From Owenia fusiformis (lineage: Eukaryota; Annelida; Polychaeta; Sabellida; Oweniidae): 64,000 nucleotides of DNA. The position numbers and the translations under genes were made by a program. Under the pieces are notes generated by a model. It was not told the origin of the DNA. It made no database searches and was given only the letters and a program-made list of their open reading frames with translations. The DNA lies in contig CAIIXF020000003.1 of NCBI GenBank assembly GCA_903813345.2, forward strand, positions 2,694,109 through 2,758,108, in the 5' to 3' direction. This document shows positions 36,201-45,560 of the stretch, in pieces. Numbering within the stretch: the first letter of the stretch is position 1; each line of letters opens with the position of its first letter.

Positions 36201-38663
36201 TGACAATCCACATGTCAACACAGGCCAACAAAACAATGTTGATACATTTCAATGATGTTTTAAGGTAATCCAAGTGGAAATGCTCAATAGATCATGAAAT
36301 ACAGTAACGTTTGCCATTTTTTCCTGGCGTTCTGGCCTACCCGTGCATACACATGTTGACATCTATGTATCCACCCATACAGCAAATAGTCTTTTAAATA
36401 TGATATTTAATGTTTTATTTGACTTACCATGCCCAGGCCAGGTACAATTATCAGCATCGGGAACATCTGAAGAGAAGTTTAACTAATATATAGAAACGTT
36501 AAAAATTAAAACCAAGTAGGTCAGCAACTTATACTCAAAAATGAAAGTTATATGTATTATATCATATAACATTATAACATGAGGGAGAGTGTGATACGTC
36601 AAATTATTATATCACTGTCTAGCTAACAACTGTTTGATTGGACAAAACCAGGTCATATGTCATGGAATTTCTGGCGGTATTTGATGGCCATGCTAATCAG
36701 ATAAGACAACTGTGTGATAGCTAGCGATTGCCCACGCTCCCGGAAATTTTCAATGAGATGAGAATTCGTTTTCGCTCAGTGTAAGTCAAAATGGCAGACG
36801 AGGAGATTTTAAGGTTTTAAAAGTATGCATGTGAAATACAGTGAAATACCGTGATCTGACGTCGTATTTAAAGGAATTTCTGACGAATAAAAGTCCAAAT
36901 AGTGATTAAAGTTTTTGTTGATTGGACGGAGGAAACAGGGAACAGTATAAACTTGCCAAAAAGTGTGAAATATATTCAAAATTATAATACTTTTTTTGTG
37001 TAGTGAGAAATCAATGCACGACTACAGACAGGGATCACTGCAGACGTCATAGATCTGGGCCATACGAGGTCCAATGCAAAAAGGGGATCTACTTCGGAAA
37101 AAACACACTGGTTTTTCAATGTGTAATAGATGCTGATAAATCTACGACGTCGGGAGTAGATACATGTAACTCGGTCAGACGGGTTTGGTCATGCAGACCC
37201 ATCCACGATGTCGAATGCTATGGAATCAACAGACAATGTCAGACAGTAAATAATAAAACAAATATTTCACTCTACTCAAAAGGAATCAGTCAATGAAATG
37301 TAGGATTATTAACAGTTAATCAGTAGCCCCCGCCCCTTATAATTGTGCTTGAGAAAAATTGATATGCTTTTTTTGAAAGTCACACTGTATCTAACATAAC
37401 ATGTAATATAGTCTATTTCAGTAACTATTCAAATCTGTAGTTGTGTACATTATCAGCAGTAGGTTTGATACTGGACAGGTTTATCGTGACTTTTGAATTC
37501 AGTATCACTTTTGTATAATTGTATGTTTTTTATTCTTCGTACTAGAAGTAGACTTGACAAAAAGACGATGCACTGATAAATTCCCGGGAACGATGTCGGA
37601 ACGCTAACTTTTAAGACCAATGACCCCCTCCTTCCCTAACTGTGCAAATACAATTAATTTTCCGATTTCGATCTTCGATGAATTGTTCCATAACTCAATT
37701 GAGTGTGTATGCATTACCAATAGACAAAATAGGGAGGCTGACTACTTGCTGTGGTACTCACCTTCACTGCAGTTTTTGCCCTGTTTGTTGGGCGGACAAA
37801 GACACTGGTATCCACCGTTCCAGGGAATAGAAAAGCCAGTTTTGCAGGGAGACTCTGCAAAACAATCAAACGGTCAAACTAGTTTTCATGATTAACTTAG
37901 AGGTCATATTCATGTGAACCCTCGATGTATTTACATTTTACATTGGCCTATTAGCAACGATTTCATTGCCAGATACAGAAGTGTTTTGGCAAGTCGACAG
38001 TTTTGTGTTTCGAATGCTGTTGTACGTAAGATATATAATCCCTTCCTTGCCATGTATAATCTAAATCTACAGGGTGTCAAATTAAAAGGTTGTTCTCCCT
38101 CTCTAACTTTAACATTATTGTGATGTTGCTTAACTTGTTTGTCTGCATGATATCTGACAAATTGTTCTTTGGCACATCAAAACTAAACTTCATGAAGCAA
38201 CTCCACAAGAAGTTTCAGATAACGAGCTCAACTAGATGCACACAAAAGTTTATATTTTGGAAATTAAATAAGGGGAGAACATATTTATTTGACACCCTCT
38301 ATATTGCAATAAAAAGTTCTTGATAATATTACAGAAAGCAAATTTACCTCTATGGTTTTGTAGAAAATGTGAAAACAATAGAAAAAGTTTAATTTTGATA
38401 GTGATTCGTTAACTAGTACACTATATTATGCATATTTTGTGCATGTTGTGCAATTGTGCATATGTTATTAAACATTACATGTTATATGAATTGCATAGTA
38501 TCTCATTATAAGAAAGCTTGACTTATGCTTATGGTTAAGTTCATATTCTATAATATAACTAAATTAGTTTAATATTTCAGCTTTTTTTCTCATTACCTAT
38601 CACAACAGCAGTGATCACTCCTAGCGTCACCGATAACATCAGCATAGAATGTAAGTGGGTCAT
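23557..38663 (-). CDS. Secreted EGF / DUF3011-like / mucin / beta-propeller protein (seven-exon model)
   Basis: Exons, 5' to 3' on the minus strand: 38663-38597, 37854-37762, 36466-36428, 35049-34933, 30218-30090, 29114-28500, 24293-23557. In this model every intron is phase 1, each junction codon starts with G, and the total is 1797 nt (598 codons plus TAA). Domain order: signal peptide; four-cysteine EGF-like segment; short linker; six-cysteine EGF; Cys-rich region ending in a DUF3011-like motif; 13 Thr/Pro decapeptides; NHL-like propeller. Uniform phase-1 introns are a hallmark of shuffled extracellular modules. The likely role is in extracellular matrix, mucus or recognition; this is inference. 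I do not recognise a named orthologue. Extra exons could have been missed in the two introns above 4 kb, and the exon-5 donor is uncertain. Confidence 0.7.
24695..27360. repeat. Composite inverted-repeat element with internal ~170-190-bp array
   Basis: The outer arms share 'accgaagtggt', 'aacaggcttcgaaa' and 'gtttccattgag' in opposite orientation (24778-24855 and 26310-26400). Between them, the words 'ccaaacaggcacaattct' and 'ccactatggaattttc' recur about every 170-190 bp, five times direct and twice inverted. The right flank is split by the mariner-like element at 26443. A short relative lies at 29370-29600. The whole sits inside intron 6. Confidence 0.7.
26443..27298. mobile_element. 856-bp Tc1/mariner-like element nested in the composite repeat
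   Basis: The ends cagggtggtcaaaaaaattg and the complement at 27279-27298 are flanked by TA on both sides (26441-26442, 27299-27300). The interrupted host text (ggtgccatatatagcaagtgc) is rejoined across it and matches 29531-29555. No intact transposase remains. Confidence 0.8.
27470..27850 (+). pseudogene. Fragment of a non-LTR retrotransposon ORF2 (linker between endonuclease and RT)
   Basis: In shifting frames the plus strand reads RKRTSRYDKADVEELNRG, then SKNQPWLNNCTNN, then DSVGHEFYKEKAKIIRDKIT and KENYYSK. This order (KPW-type motif, basic helix, YY) is typical of the region between endonuclease and reverse transcriptase in CR1/jockey-like elements. Several frameshifts and stops show it is dead. 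Confidence 0.6.
27851..28499. other. Remaining part of intron 6
   Basis: AT-rich. A short 'aaccataaatgtataaa' duplication lies at 28095-28140. At 28175-28195 the minus strand has a tRNA B-box-like word, ggttcgagttc, but no cloverleaf can be drawn. Confidence 0.4.
28500..29114 (-). CDS. Exon 6: DUF3011-like C-terminal half plus mucin repeat
   Basis: The acceptor atatttgtttcag leads a 615-nt phase 1-1 exon, donor CGAG|GTACAT. Residues 1-45 contain SRTRCTMNDRW and TGYMWVAKGCRGEFCV, closely resembling the end of DUF3011 modules (SrxxC...W...iWVxxGCRxxF). Then come thirteen TTGPSTTTTP-type decapeptides, a Thr/Pro/Ser domain of the kind that is densely O-glycosylated in mucins. Base changes among the repeats are nearly all silent, with a single Pro-to-Ser, supporting constraint on the protein. 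Confidence 0.8.
28541..28930 (-). repeat. 13 x 30-bp coding minisatellite
   Basis: The unit agtacaacaacaaccccaac plus ten more bases is repeated 13 times with very little divergence. Because the unit length is divisible by three, several frames on both strands stay open, which explains the spurious overlapping open frames. Such arrays are usually length-polymorphic. Confidence 0.9.
29370..29600. mobile_element. Short inverted-repeat element related to 24695-27360
   Basis: gagtcagttggctgttcaat / caattgcacatgctatat on the left pairs with atatagcatgtgcaattc and cccaactgactcaac on the right. Inside is 'cgaagtggtgttgaaaagtg', shared with the composite element. Confidence 0.6.
30090..30218 (-). 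CDS. Exon 5: Cys-rich first half of DUF3011-like region
   Basis: The acceptor ttttattaacag opens THCFQCASRRWRNVTCPLF and continues to VTLETQIS. Only this frame is free of stops. Two donors are possible: AAG|GTATGG (end 30095, phase 2) and TATG|GTCAGT (end 30090, phase 1). The second is used here because only phase 1 is compatible with exon 6. NVT is an N-glycosylation sequon. The pattern CxSxxWxxxxC...VxLxxQxS resembles the start of a DUF3011-type module. Confidence 0.5.
32328..32696. repeat. Hairpin element (gtaacaaaatgtc arms)
   Basis: gtaacaaaatgtctaaacgt pairs with the complementary end near 32696, including 'gttgtaggcagaat' and 'attctgcctacaatg'. A second inner pair is 'ttaattcc(t/c)(t/c)acttaagtta'. 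A partial copy with the same words lies at 35785-35990. Confidence 0.7.
33020..33720. other. Diverged ~205-bp duplications in intron 4
   Basis: 'cctttcgttctccacatttac' (33037 on, shortened here) and 'cctttcgtcctccactttt' (about 33238) head two similar segments that share 'ggagca' plus 'ataaaacacg' or 'ataatcgcat' text. A weaker third start lies near 33695. No coding. Confidence 0.35.
34933..35049 (-). CDS. Exon 4: EGF domain
   Basis: A 117-nt phase 1-1 exon between tcttgtttttatag and CAAG|GTAAGG. The peptide (NACASAPCHGEDAVCINTFG and on to YKCLCPPGANGDRCGQ) has six cysteines in the canonical EGF spacing, including CxCPPGxxGxxC. It lacks the D-x-N/D-E start and the hydroxylated-Asn consensus of a calcium-binding EGF, so it is probably a non-calcium type. 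The raised GC relative to the introns supports coding. Confidence 0.85.
35785..35990. repeat. Partial copy of the 32328 hairpin element
   Basis: Shares 'tttatttcacgcgttgtagg', 'aagacaacagaatcgacgat' and 'aattcctcacttaagttaca' with 32360-32560. Lies in intron 3. Confidence 0.65.
36428..36466 (-). CDS. Exon 3: 39-nt linker micro-exon
   Basis: The acceptor aacttctcttcag and the strong donor CATG|GTAAGT bound 39 nt, phase 1-1, coding VPDADNCTWPGH plus split codons. NCT is an N-glycosylation sequon. The exon is short, so its inclusion rests on the two good splice sites and matching phase. Confidence 0.55.
36591..36820 (+). promoter_or_regulatory. Promoter-like segment and truncated ATG start in intron 2
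   Basis: CpG-containing DNA with 'gattgcccacgctcccgg' precedes an ATG in good context (tcaaaATGGC) opening MADEEILRF and stopping at once. It is similar in design to the starts at 18125 and 21112. It is on the opposite strand to the host gene and is probably a decayed or captured 5' end. Confidence 0.3.
37003..37296 (+). pseudogene. Cys-rich open frame with acceptor, antisense within intron 2
   Basis: A pyrimidine tract and acceptor (tttttttgtgtag) lead a phase-1 frame: QCTTTDRDHC, YEVQCKKG, LVFQCV, VDTCNSV, VWSCRP, VECYGINRQC. It has eight cysteines and more CpG than its flanks. A weak donor (ACA|GTAAAT) lies near 37243; otherwise it ends at TGA 37296. The Cys spacing suggests a secreted domain I cannot name. 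It may be an exon of a nested gene or a captured fragment. Confidence 0.4.
37762..37854 (-). CDS. Exon 2: EGF-like segment with four cysteines
   Basis: The acceptor gattgttttgcag and donor GAAG|GTGAGT bound a 93-nt phase 1-1 exon. The peptide reads SPCKTGF, then WNGGYQCLCPPNKQGKNC. The ending GGYxCxCPPxxxGxxC is the C-terminal half of an EGF domain. The first and third cysteines of a canonical EGF are absent, so it is a degenerate or truncated EGF. Confidence 0.7.
38070..38299. mobile_element. 230-bp MITE with AGGGTGTCAAAT ends, intron 1
   Basis: The ends cagggtgtcaaattaa and atttatttgacaccctc are flanked by TA. The interior text 'gcaactccacaagaagtttc' recurs as 'gcaactccacatgaagtttc' near 30580, so a decayed relative lies at about 30505-30625 in intron 4. 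Confidence 0.7.
38597..38663 (-). CDS. Exon 1: signal peptide
   Basis: The ATG at 38663 opens MTHLHSMLML, followed by a hydrophobic run SVTLGVITAVVI, a textbook secretory signal of about 22 residues. It is followed by the donor ATAG|GTAATG, leaving one base of the next codon (phase 1). The start is chosen because it is the only ATG giving a hydrophobic leader that ends at a donor in the phase needed by all later exons, and because a TATA box lies upstream. Confidence 0.65.
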
Positions 38664-38721
38664 ATTTCGATCTCTTGTCAGCTATGATTTATCAAAACCT
38701 GGAAAAGTAACATTAGGTAAG

Positions 38722-38729
38722 TATATATA
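38722..38729 (-). promoter_or_regulatory. TATA box of the secreted-protein gene
   Basis: The minus strand reads ctatatatac here, about 60 bp before the start codon. A start site roughly 30 bp downstream would give a 5' UTR of about 35 nt. Confidence 0.45.
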
Positions 38730-38759
38730 GAGTAATGTATATGGTTTTTATATTGATAA

Positions 38760-39735
38760 GCAACTCTCTTCTTATGCTTCTTCTTTCTAAATGTTCATAA
38801 GCAATCCTCTTCTTAAAATTTAACTTTCTTGATGTTCACCAAGCAATTCTCTTCTTATGCTTCTTCTATCTGAATGTTCATAAGCAATTGTCTTCTAACA
38901 CAACCCCTTTCCAAAATGTTCATATTCAATCCTTCTCTTACACTTCTTCTTTCTAAATGTTCATAAGTAATCCTCTTCTTACACTTCCTTCTAAATGTTT
39001 ATAAGTAATTCTCTTTCATTCTTCTCTCTGATGTTCATAAGCAACCTCCTTATTACACTTCTTTCTAAATGTTCATAAGTAATCCTCTTCTTACGCTTCT
39101 TCCTAAATGTTTATATGTAATTCTCCTCTTTCATTCTTCTCTCTGATGTTCATAAGCAACCTTCTTCTTACACTTCTTTCTAAATGTTTATAAGTAATCC
39201 TCTTCTTACGCTTCTTCCTAAATGTTTATAAGTAATTCTCCTCTTTCATTCTTTTCTCTGATGTTCATAAGCAACGTTCTTCTTACACTTCTTCCTAAAT
39301 GTTCATAAGTAATCCTCTTCTTACACTTCTTCCTAAATGTTTATAAGTAATTCTCCTCTTTCATTCTTCTCTCTGATGTTCATAAGCAATCTTCTTCTTA
39401 CACTTCTTTCTAAATGTTTATAAGTAATCCTCCTCTTACATAATTCTTGCTGAATGTTCAAAAGCAACCCTCTTCCTACACTTCTTCTTTCTAAATGTTC
39501 ATAAGCAATATTCATAAGTAATCCTCAATAAGTAACCCTTTTATTGACGATCGCTAATAGACTTTCAGAAAGAAGGAGTTTAGAAAGAAGAGGTGTAGGA
39601 AGAGGGATGCTTATAAACATTAAGAAAGAGGAAGTATAAGAAGAGGATTGCTAATGAACATTCAGAAAGAAGAAGTGTAAGAAGAAGATTACTTATGAAC
39701 ATTCAGAAAGAAGAAGTGTAAGAAGAAGATTTATA
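38760..39735. repeat. Strand-switching CT/GA minisatellite
   Basis: Up to about 39535 the plus strand carries 38-39-bp monomers such as cttctttctaaatgttcata + agtaatcctcttcttaca. Three variants form a ~116-bp higher-order unit, seen near 39058, 39174, 39290 and 39406. From about 39560 the same repeat appears reverse-complemented (agaaagaagaagtgtaagaa). The junction lies at 39535-39560. Confidence 0.85.
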
Positions 39736-40172
39736 GAAAATATAACATTATTGTAAAAATCTTTAGTTTTGCTGAGATAAAGTGTTCACTTTGGGGATTT
39801 TATTATTGATAATTAAATCATTTGGTAAATACAGACAGACTTATTTCGGTAAGGGTTCGAATAGAAATTCGATATTTCGCATATATGTGTTACTCTTAAG
39901 GAATACCATAATGTCCGTTTACGCAAAAAGCAAATTGGCATATAACATGCCAATACCACTGTGCATATCATTTGACTGCACCATAAAGTCATCATTAATT
40001 GATGGCGAGAATGAAAGCTGTTTGGCGCGTTTTATATATACATGTATACGTACATCGCCTTCTATAGATAGCTATCCTTTCAAAAACCTGTCAAACCGGT
40101 TATGTCCATTGATTTATGCTACGTTTCAGGCGGTGATTCAATGAGCTCAGAGAAAATACATTTTACTTAATA
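39736..40172. other. Spacer, no gene recognised
   Basis: A 120-codon plus-strand frame (39782-40144) has no domain signature and no splice signals; it is treated as chance. Confidence 0.35.
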
Positions 40173-40918
40173 CACGCCCGGTGATCGTACAAAATGGATG
40201 GAGGGGGGGGATTAGGCGATTTCTGCAAGAAAACTCAACAAATTTGGAAGATTTATTTTTTCAAGAGAAAATTTACAACTGAATTGCCAAATGAATAGGC
40301 GCAGTGCATGGCAAAATATGTTAGGTCATCTAGTATTTTTTTTTGAACTGATACTCTTCAAAGATATCAGATCTATTAAAAAAGGCGCATCATCACCAAC
40401 GTGCAAAAGTCAATGTTTTTGCTATAAATCGGGCAACAATGGTCTACAAGACCTGTAATAAATAGGTATAAGGGACGTTATTATCACAATACTAATGTCA
40501 TTGCTCACTTTTTAAAGTTAGTTTCCATGCCTTATACAAAAAATAATCGAAATAAATTAATATTGGATGGAGGGGGGGAGTGGATGGAGGGGGGGATTTA
40601 TATGTCTTTACGATGGAACTAATTCACAAGAACTCGTGTATTTGAAAAAACTAAACTCAGTACCCCAGTAAGAAACTGGATATTATATCTCTGGAGAATG
40701 AAAAATAGGAAAATTTCGAGTCATAAGAATAAATTCAAGTATCATGTCTTATCATGTCTTACATACACGTGATCCCCCCCTCCATCCAATCCCCCCCTCC
40801 ATCCAATATTAATTTATTTCGATTATTTTTTGTATAACGCATGGAAACTAACTTTAAAAAGCGAGCAATGTCATTAGTATTGTGATAATAACGTCCCTTA
40901 TACCTATTTATTACAGGT
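40173..40918 (-). mobile_element. Family B element, copy 2 (rearranged)
   Basis: Starts cacgcccggtgatcgtacaa. Blocks seen in copy 1 occur here in a different order, and the block ending tatttattacaggt occurs twice in inverted orientation (40448-40566 and 40800-40918). Two G-rich stretches of 'gatggagggggg' type flank the middle block. The expected right terminal repeat is missing. Confidence 0.75.
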
Positions 40919-41049
40919 GCGCAGAAATATTAAAACATATTTTAAGACTAATATAGGTCATTGATATTACTTTGTTTTAATTTAGAAGAAAATAGAAGAA
41001 TTGTAGAATGTAGATAAAAGACATAATAGCATAATGAGATGTCATCACA

Positions 41050-41418
41050 TAATACGTCATGTCGGTCCCGGTGTAATAGGGTAGAAGTTCCTATCAAATT
41101 ATGGTCCTACTTTCCATTGATTTATATGGTGACCTAAATACAACTCTTTCCTTCATCATCTTATACGCAATCAGGGCCAGTAAGGGCCGTTAAGAAAGGG
41201 GACCATAATCCCTGGGTGCCCATCATTTCTTTCACACCGGGGTAGCTATACCTCCTTCACACATATAAGGATATATCAAAATATATTACATGTTTTGTTT
41301 TCAAATCTTCAGAGTTGATAGATAATTGAATGATGTATCACTGGTGAGAAAATCAAAGGAATTGGTCAATAAAAAACCTCTGTGCAAAAAGCGTGTATTA
41401 CTTATTGATCACGCCTCG
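41050..41418 (+). mobile_element. Right-end fragment of the 3797-type mariner, with an insertion
   Basis: 41250-41418 matches 4690-4883 ('acctccttcac', 'aattgaatgatgtatcactg', 'tattgatcacgcctcg') and is followed by TA. At 41060-41073 'gtcggtcccggtg' continues the match after a gap of about 175 bp of unrelated sequence. The left half is missing. Confidence 0.75.
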
Positions 41419-41883
41419 TATATAATGTACAATGTAAATGGAACTTTTCTTTGTCTATTTAATAGAGTGTCGAAAAAACTATGTTTTATATTGGTTAAAG
41501 TTTTTTTTTGATGATCTCAAAATTTTAACTCTTTGCTGCTAAAATGGATGGTAAATAAAATCTTTGGATATTAAAGGATTGCCGGGAGAGGTAGATTAAT
41601 AGATTAATTAATTCCAAATGCCTATATGGAAGGAAAAATAAGAACCACATCACTATTTATTTATTTTATTCATTTATTATGACACGCTATCAAATGAATA
41701 CTTTCGGTTTTTATACCAAATGCGCCCAATGTGTCAATGCAAGAAGTTTTGATCATATTTTTTAAGTTACTGTAATAATAAAATATGATTCCCCTGAAAA
41801 ATTCGAATCATTTGTGCAGTAGGAATAACATTGAATCGTATGTTTGATCTTCTAATAAAATTTAGTAAAATATTAATACTTAC

Positions 41884-41982
41884 ATAAAGTACAACTTCTT
41901 TGTTGATTCTGATCCTCGTTCGATATCCCGTATGTCGATTTAATATAAGCGACTCTTTAAATAAGACCCGTTGTTGGATAAA
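41884..41982 (-). other. Candidate 99-nt exon of unknown gene
   Basis: A frame reading QQRVLFKESLILNRHTGYRT and RIRINKEVVLY is bounded by AG at 41984-41983 and a consensus donor TTTAT|GTAAGT, phase 0-0. The composition is rich in Arg codons with CpG. No pyrimidine tract precedes it and no partner exon is found, so it may be spurious. Confidence 0.25.
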
Positions 41983-44138
41983 CTGACCAATCACCATGAA
42001 TATGTACACAATACAAATAAAAGGAACATTGCCAAAATCAAAGTATTGTATATCTTAACCCAACTGTGCCAATATATACTATGACACTATGATTGAGGGG
42101 TGGGAGAAATACAATTAGACGCATAATATATGGACATTGTTTCAGCCAAACTTCACCAAGATGATTTACTACTTATATTGAGACCATGGTGGATTTTTGT
42201 GGTGGATACGATATATCAAAAACCTGCGCAAAGCCTTATTTCTTGATATTTTGTATTTGAAATATGCTGCTGGTCTTTCGGATGCCTGACAAGTTAAGCT
42301 AAACAATGTTAAGGGTTTTAACTTTTCATTAGGCTAGTTGTTTTCCTCTCACCAAGGTCAAATTTGGAATTTGTATTTGAATGGAGTAAAACGCCGAAAT
42401 CGTCAATAGATGGCGCATGACGTCATTCTTCTATTATCGCCCAAGTTCAGTCAATAAAGTTCGCGGGAAATTTGAATAGAAATCTATATATTTCAAAATA
42501 CTGCCAAGGCAATGTTGCATTCTCGAATGCGACAACAGGGAGGGAGCATACATTTCCCCTTGAAAGAGGCAGACGATTTCGTTAAATAACAGTTTGTAAA
42601 TAACGTCTGCACAGCTCCAACCCGGGGATCTCCAAACGATTTCAGTCCGTGCCGAAAATGATGACGCCAAGGCACTGGCTGCCAGCTATGTAGATTTAAT
42701 CGTAGTTATGTAAACAGATACTAGTTGGCGCTTCTTAACATTAAACATCTAATAAGGTAATTAGTAAGATAAGCCAGGCAGTGAATCTTATTGGATCAGC
42801 TAGAGCTTAATGCCTATGGTGTATCATCTGACAGCATTCACCACAATGTTTTATTGCCATAACATTAACAAGTAGAATTAAAATCATCAAAGTCAATTTA
42901 AATTATACTAATAGCTAAAAATGAAAGTACTCTAAAAATCATTCTGGATCAAAATTACCTGTATCAATATAATTTGGTGTATCTAGTATTTGAGTCTAAT
43001 ATCAGTGTGACTATGTTTGTGAGTGTATGTATTTCTGGGGGGGATACATGTGTTATGGTTTGTTATTTGAGTTGAGGATGATAATACAAAGAATTCATTA
43101 CTCACCTATCAGCTGATTGGTGCTCTGTTTATTTTTTATTTCCAATTTGTTCATTTTCATGTCATAGATTTTAAATAATTATCCAGCAACTGTCTAATGT
43201 ACATACAACTGTCTAATATCCATTTATTGTTTGTACTTTTTATGTTTTCTCTTTGTGTTGAGTCAATATGTCTGTTACAGATACTTTAAAATATGCATAG
43301 CACCGTTGGACATATTTTATCCTGTTATTTGGATGGACAGATAGACCGTCTTTATCTAGATTTTCTTTATGCAGATTTTTTTCTAAAACAACAATGCGAC
43401 AGGTTTTGCCTTTTTTATTAATAACTTTTGATAAATTGAGTGTTTGTAATGTTTATTTTTGCATTTCTAAGTCCTCCATCACTCTAAGTACTTGCTTATT
43501 TGTGTATACTCATTCAACTTTAAGCTAATTACCTGTTGGAGGGGGTGTCTTAGATTTAAATTTTCTCAAATTCTGCTGGTGGAAAGTGAATCAAATCTTT
43601 TAGACCCTGCAGAGGATACTCTAAACTTAAACACATAGGAAAAAGTACTAACTTTCCACCAGGAAAATATTTCCTATATCAGTTTAAAGTTAATGGACAT
43701 TAAGATGATCCAAACTCGGAGAAATGGGTAGAAAAGTTTAGATGTTAAATCATCCCTAGTGAATCATTATCTCCTTAATGTCTTAACATCAAACAGTAAG
43801 TCAAGCCCTTTAGAAATAGTTTGTACAAGAGAAAGATACTCTTACTAAGTCTTAGGGTTAGTTTTAAGCATTTAAAATACACATTAAAAAGGGAAGAACT
43901 TCAGGCATTTTGATGCTCATTATGTTGCTAGGCAACAGCAGCAAGTGGTGATGCTATGAATATTAAGCAGGGATATTATGTTACAGTAGCTACTGGATTA
44001 AATCTAACAAAGTTAGCCTAGCTGGTAGCCAGTGAAGGGTAAGTTAAATGCTCAATTCAAAGGCATTTCACCCTCTGATTATCACATTTACAGAATAATA
44101 TTGTCCAAAAGAATGAAAAAATAAAGTAAACTACTTAC

Positions 44139-44257
44139 GCAATTGTAAATCGTTGTTCCTCACGCTGCCGAAAGTCATTGAATGCACCGAGTTGACCCCC
44201 TTCAGGAATGTGTACAAGTGCCAGGATATAAGGCCATAAAAAATAAGTTTTTGTTTT
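44139..44257 (-). other. Candidate exon of unknown gene
   Basis: The minus strand has AG at 44259-44258, then a frame including LYTFLKGVNSVHSMTFGSVR and NNDLQL, ending at the strong donor TTGC|GTAAGT. The CpG and codon quality stand out from the AT-rich flank, but no family is recognised and it could be a non-coding first exon. Confidence 0.3.
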
Positions 44258-45444
44258 CTGTACAAATATGTTGCTTATTCTGAAAGATTACTCCGTCTAA
44301 AATGATGACTATTATATTTATTGATTACTCCATCAATATGAAGACTCAAACCCACCGTTTTTTACTAGACCATTAAGATGTTGAATATGTGAACCACATC
44401 TGATATTTTTAAGGACATAATGCCTATGCTTTGTTTGCATTGAAACAGCTGGTCGCTAGCCTACTTGCAAGACATCGCTTCAAATGGGCATCATGCTAGT
44501 ATTTTCTTACGTGACACATGGCCCACACAGTCCTTGATAGGGGTCTTTTTACTCTTATCTCAAGATTGTGTATCCCCCTCTCTGGGTAACCTTTCCTTGT
44601 GATTTAGAATTTGAAAAACTGTCCACAGAGGGGTAAACACTCAGTCTTAAAGCAATACTAATAAATGCACTGAGTTATAATTCATTTAAAGTTAACTAGA
44701 CATTTTCCCTCTTAGAAATACAATATGGTCTTTTATCGATTTATTTTTTGCTAAAATCAGGTCAATTGATTTGAGTAGTTGAAAGTAATTAGAGGGTTCA
44801 AGCAAGGATATTTTTTATTTTTATTTTAATACAGAACTATTTTGTTTCAAAGAAATCTGTCAAAGGGATCTACTTAAATTTTTAGAAATGGATAACATGC
44901 ATCATGTACAATGCACATTTACACCTGGAAAATATTTAGCCCTTAATTGGATTTATGTTTTTACACTCTTTAAGGGATTTATTTCACATATTTGACAATA
45001 ACTCTGCAACCAGATAATTTTTTTCATTCTGGTTTAAGTTTTTAATAGGATATTCACTTACCTTTCATAATATATATAGATTATTTATGTTGTATGCAAG
45101 GATATAAAGAGTCCGGTATCTAAAGTGTTTTGAACATTTTGTAGCATTTACATATAACAATATATTATTTGAATATATGTTTTGGTGATAGTGATGTTCT
45201 TTGATCTAGGGTTGTACAAAAAGTTATCATGCGATTTACATCTGGGTTGTTTTATCTGAAAGGAAATAGCTTAAACAACGATTAGATGAAATTTCATGTA
45301 GATTAAATTATTAAAATTATTATAAAATTATTGCAAAGAATGTGCCCTGGGGTCCAAAATCCATTTAATAGTTAAACATATCTCATCAGCTGACAAATAT
45401 TTGAATCTCACTTGCCTTCTATTGTAAAATTTATACATGTGTAC

Positions 45445-45560
45445 TAGGTCGATCAATAAGTTCTGATAACAAAAATCCTCTAAAAATGCAAAATCAAGTT
45501 TTGTGATTCTTTATTTGAAATTTTCACAGAATATGTCAAATGAATACAGCAATTAATGGA
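45445..45560 (+). mobile_element. Mariner-like terminal fragment
   Basis: gtcgatcaataagttctgat and the following 'caaaatcaagttttgtgat' resemble the ends of the 16001-17648 element. No matching right end was found. Confidence 0.45.
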
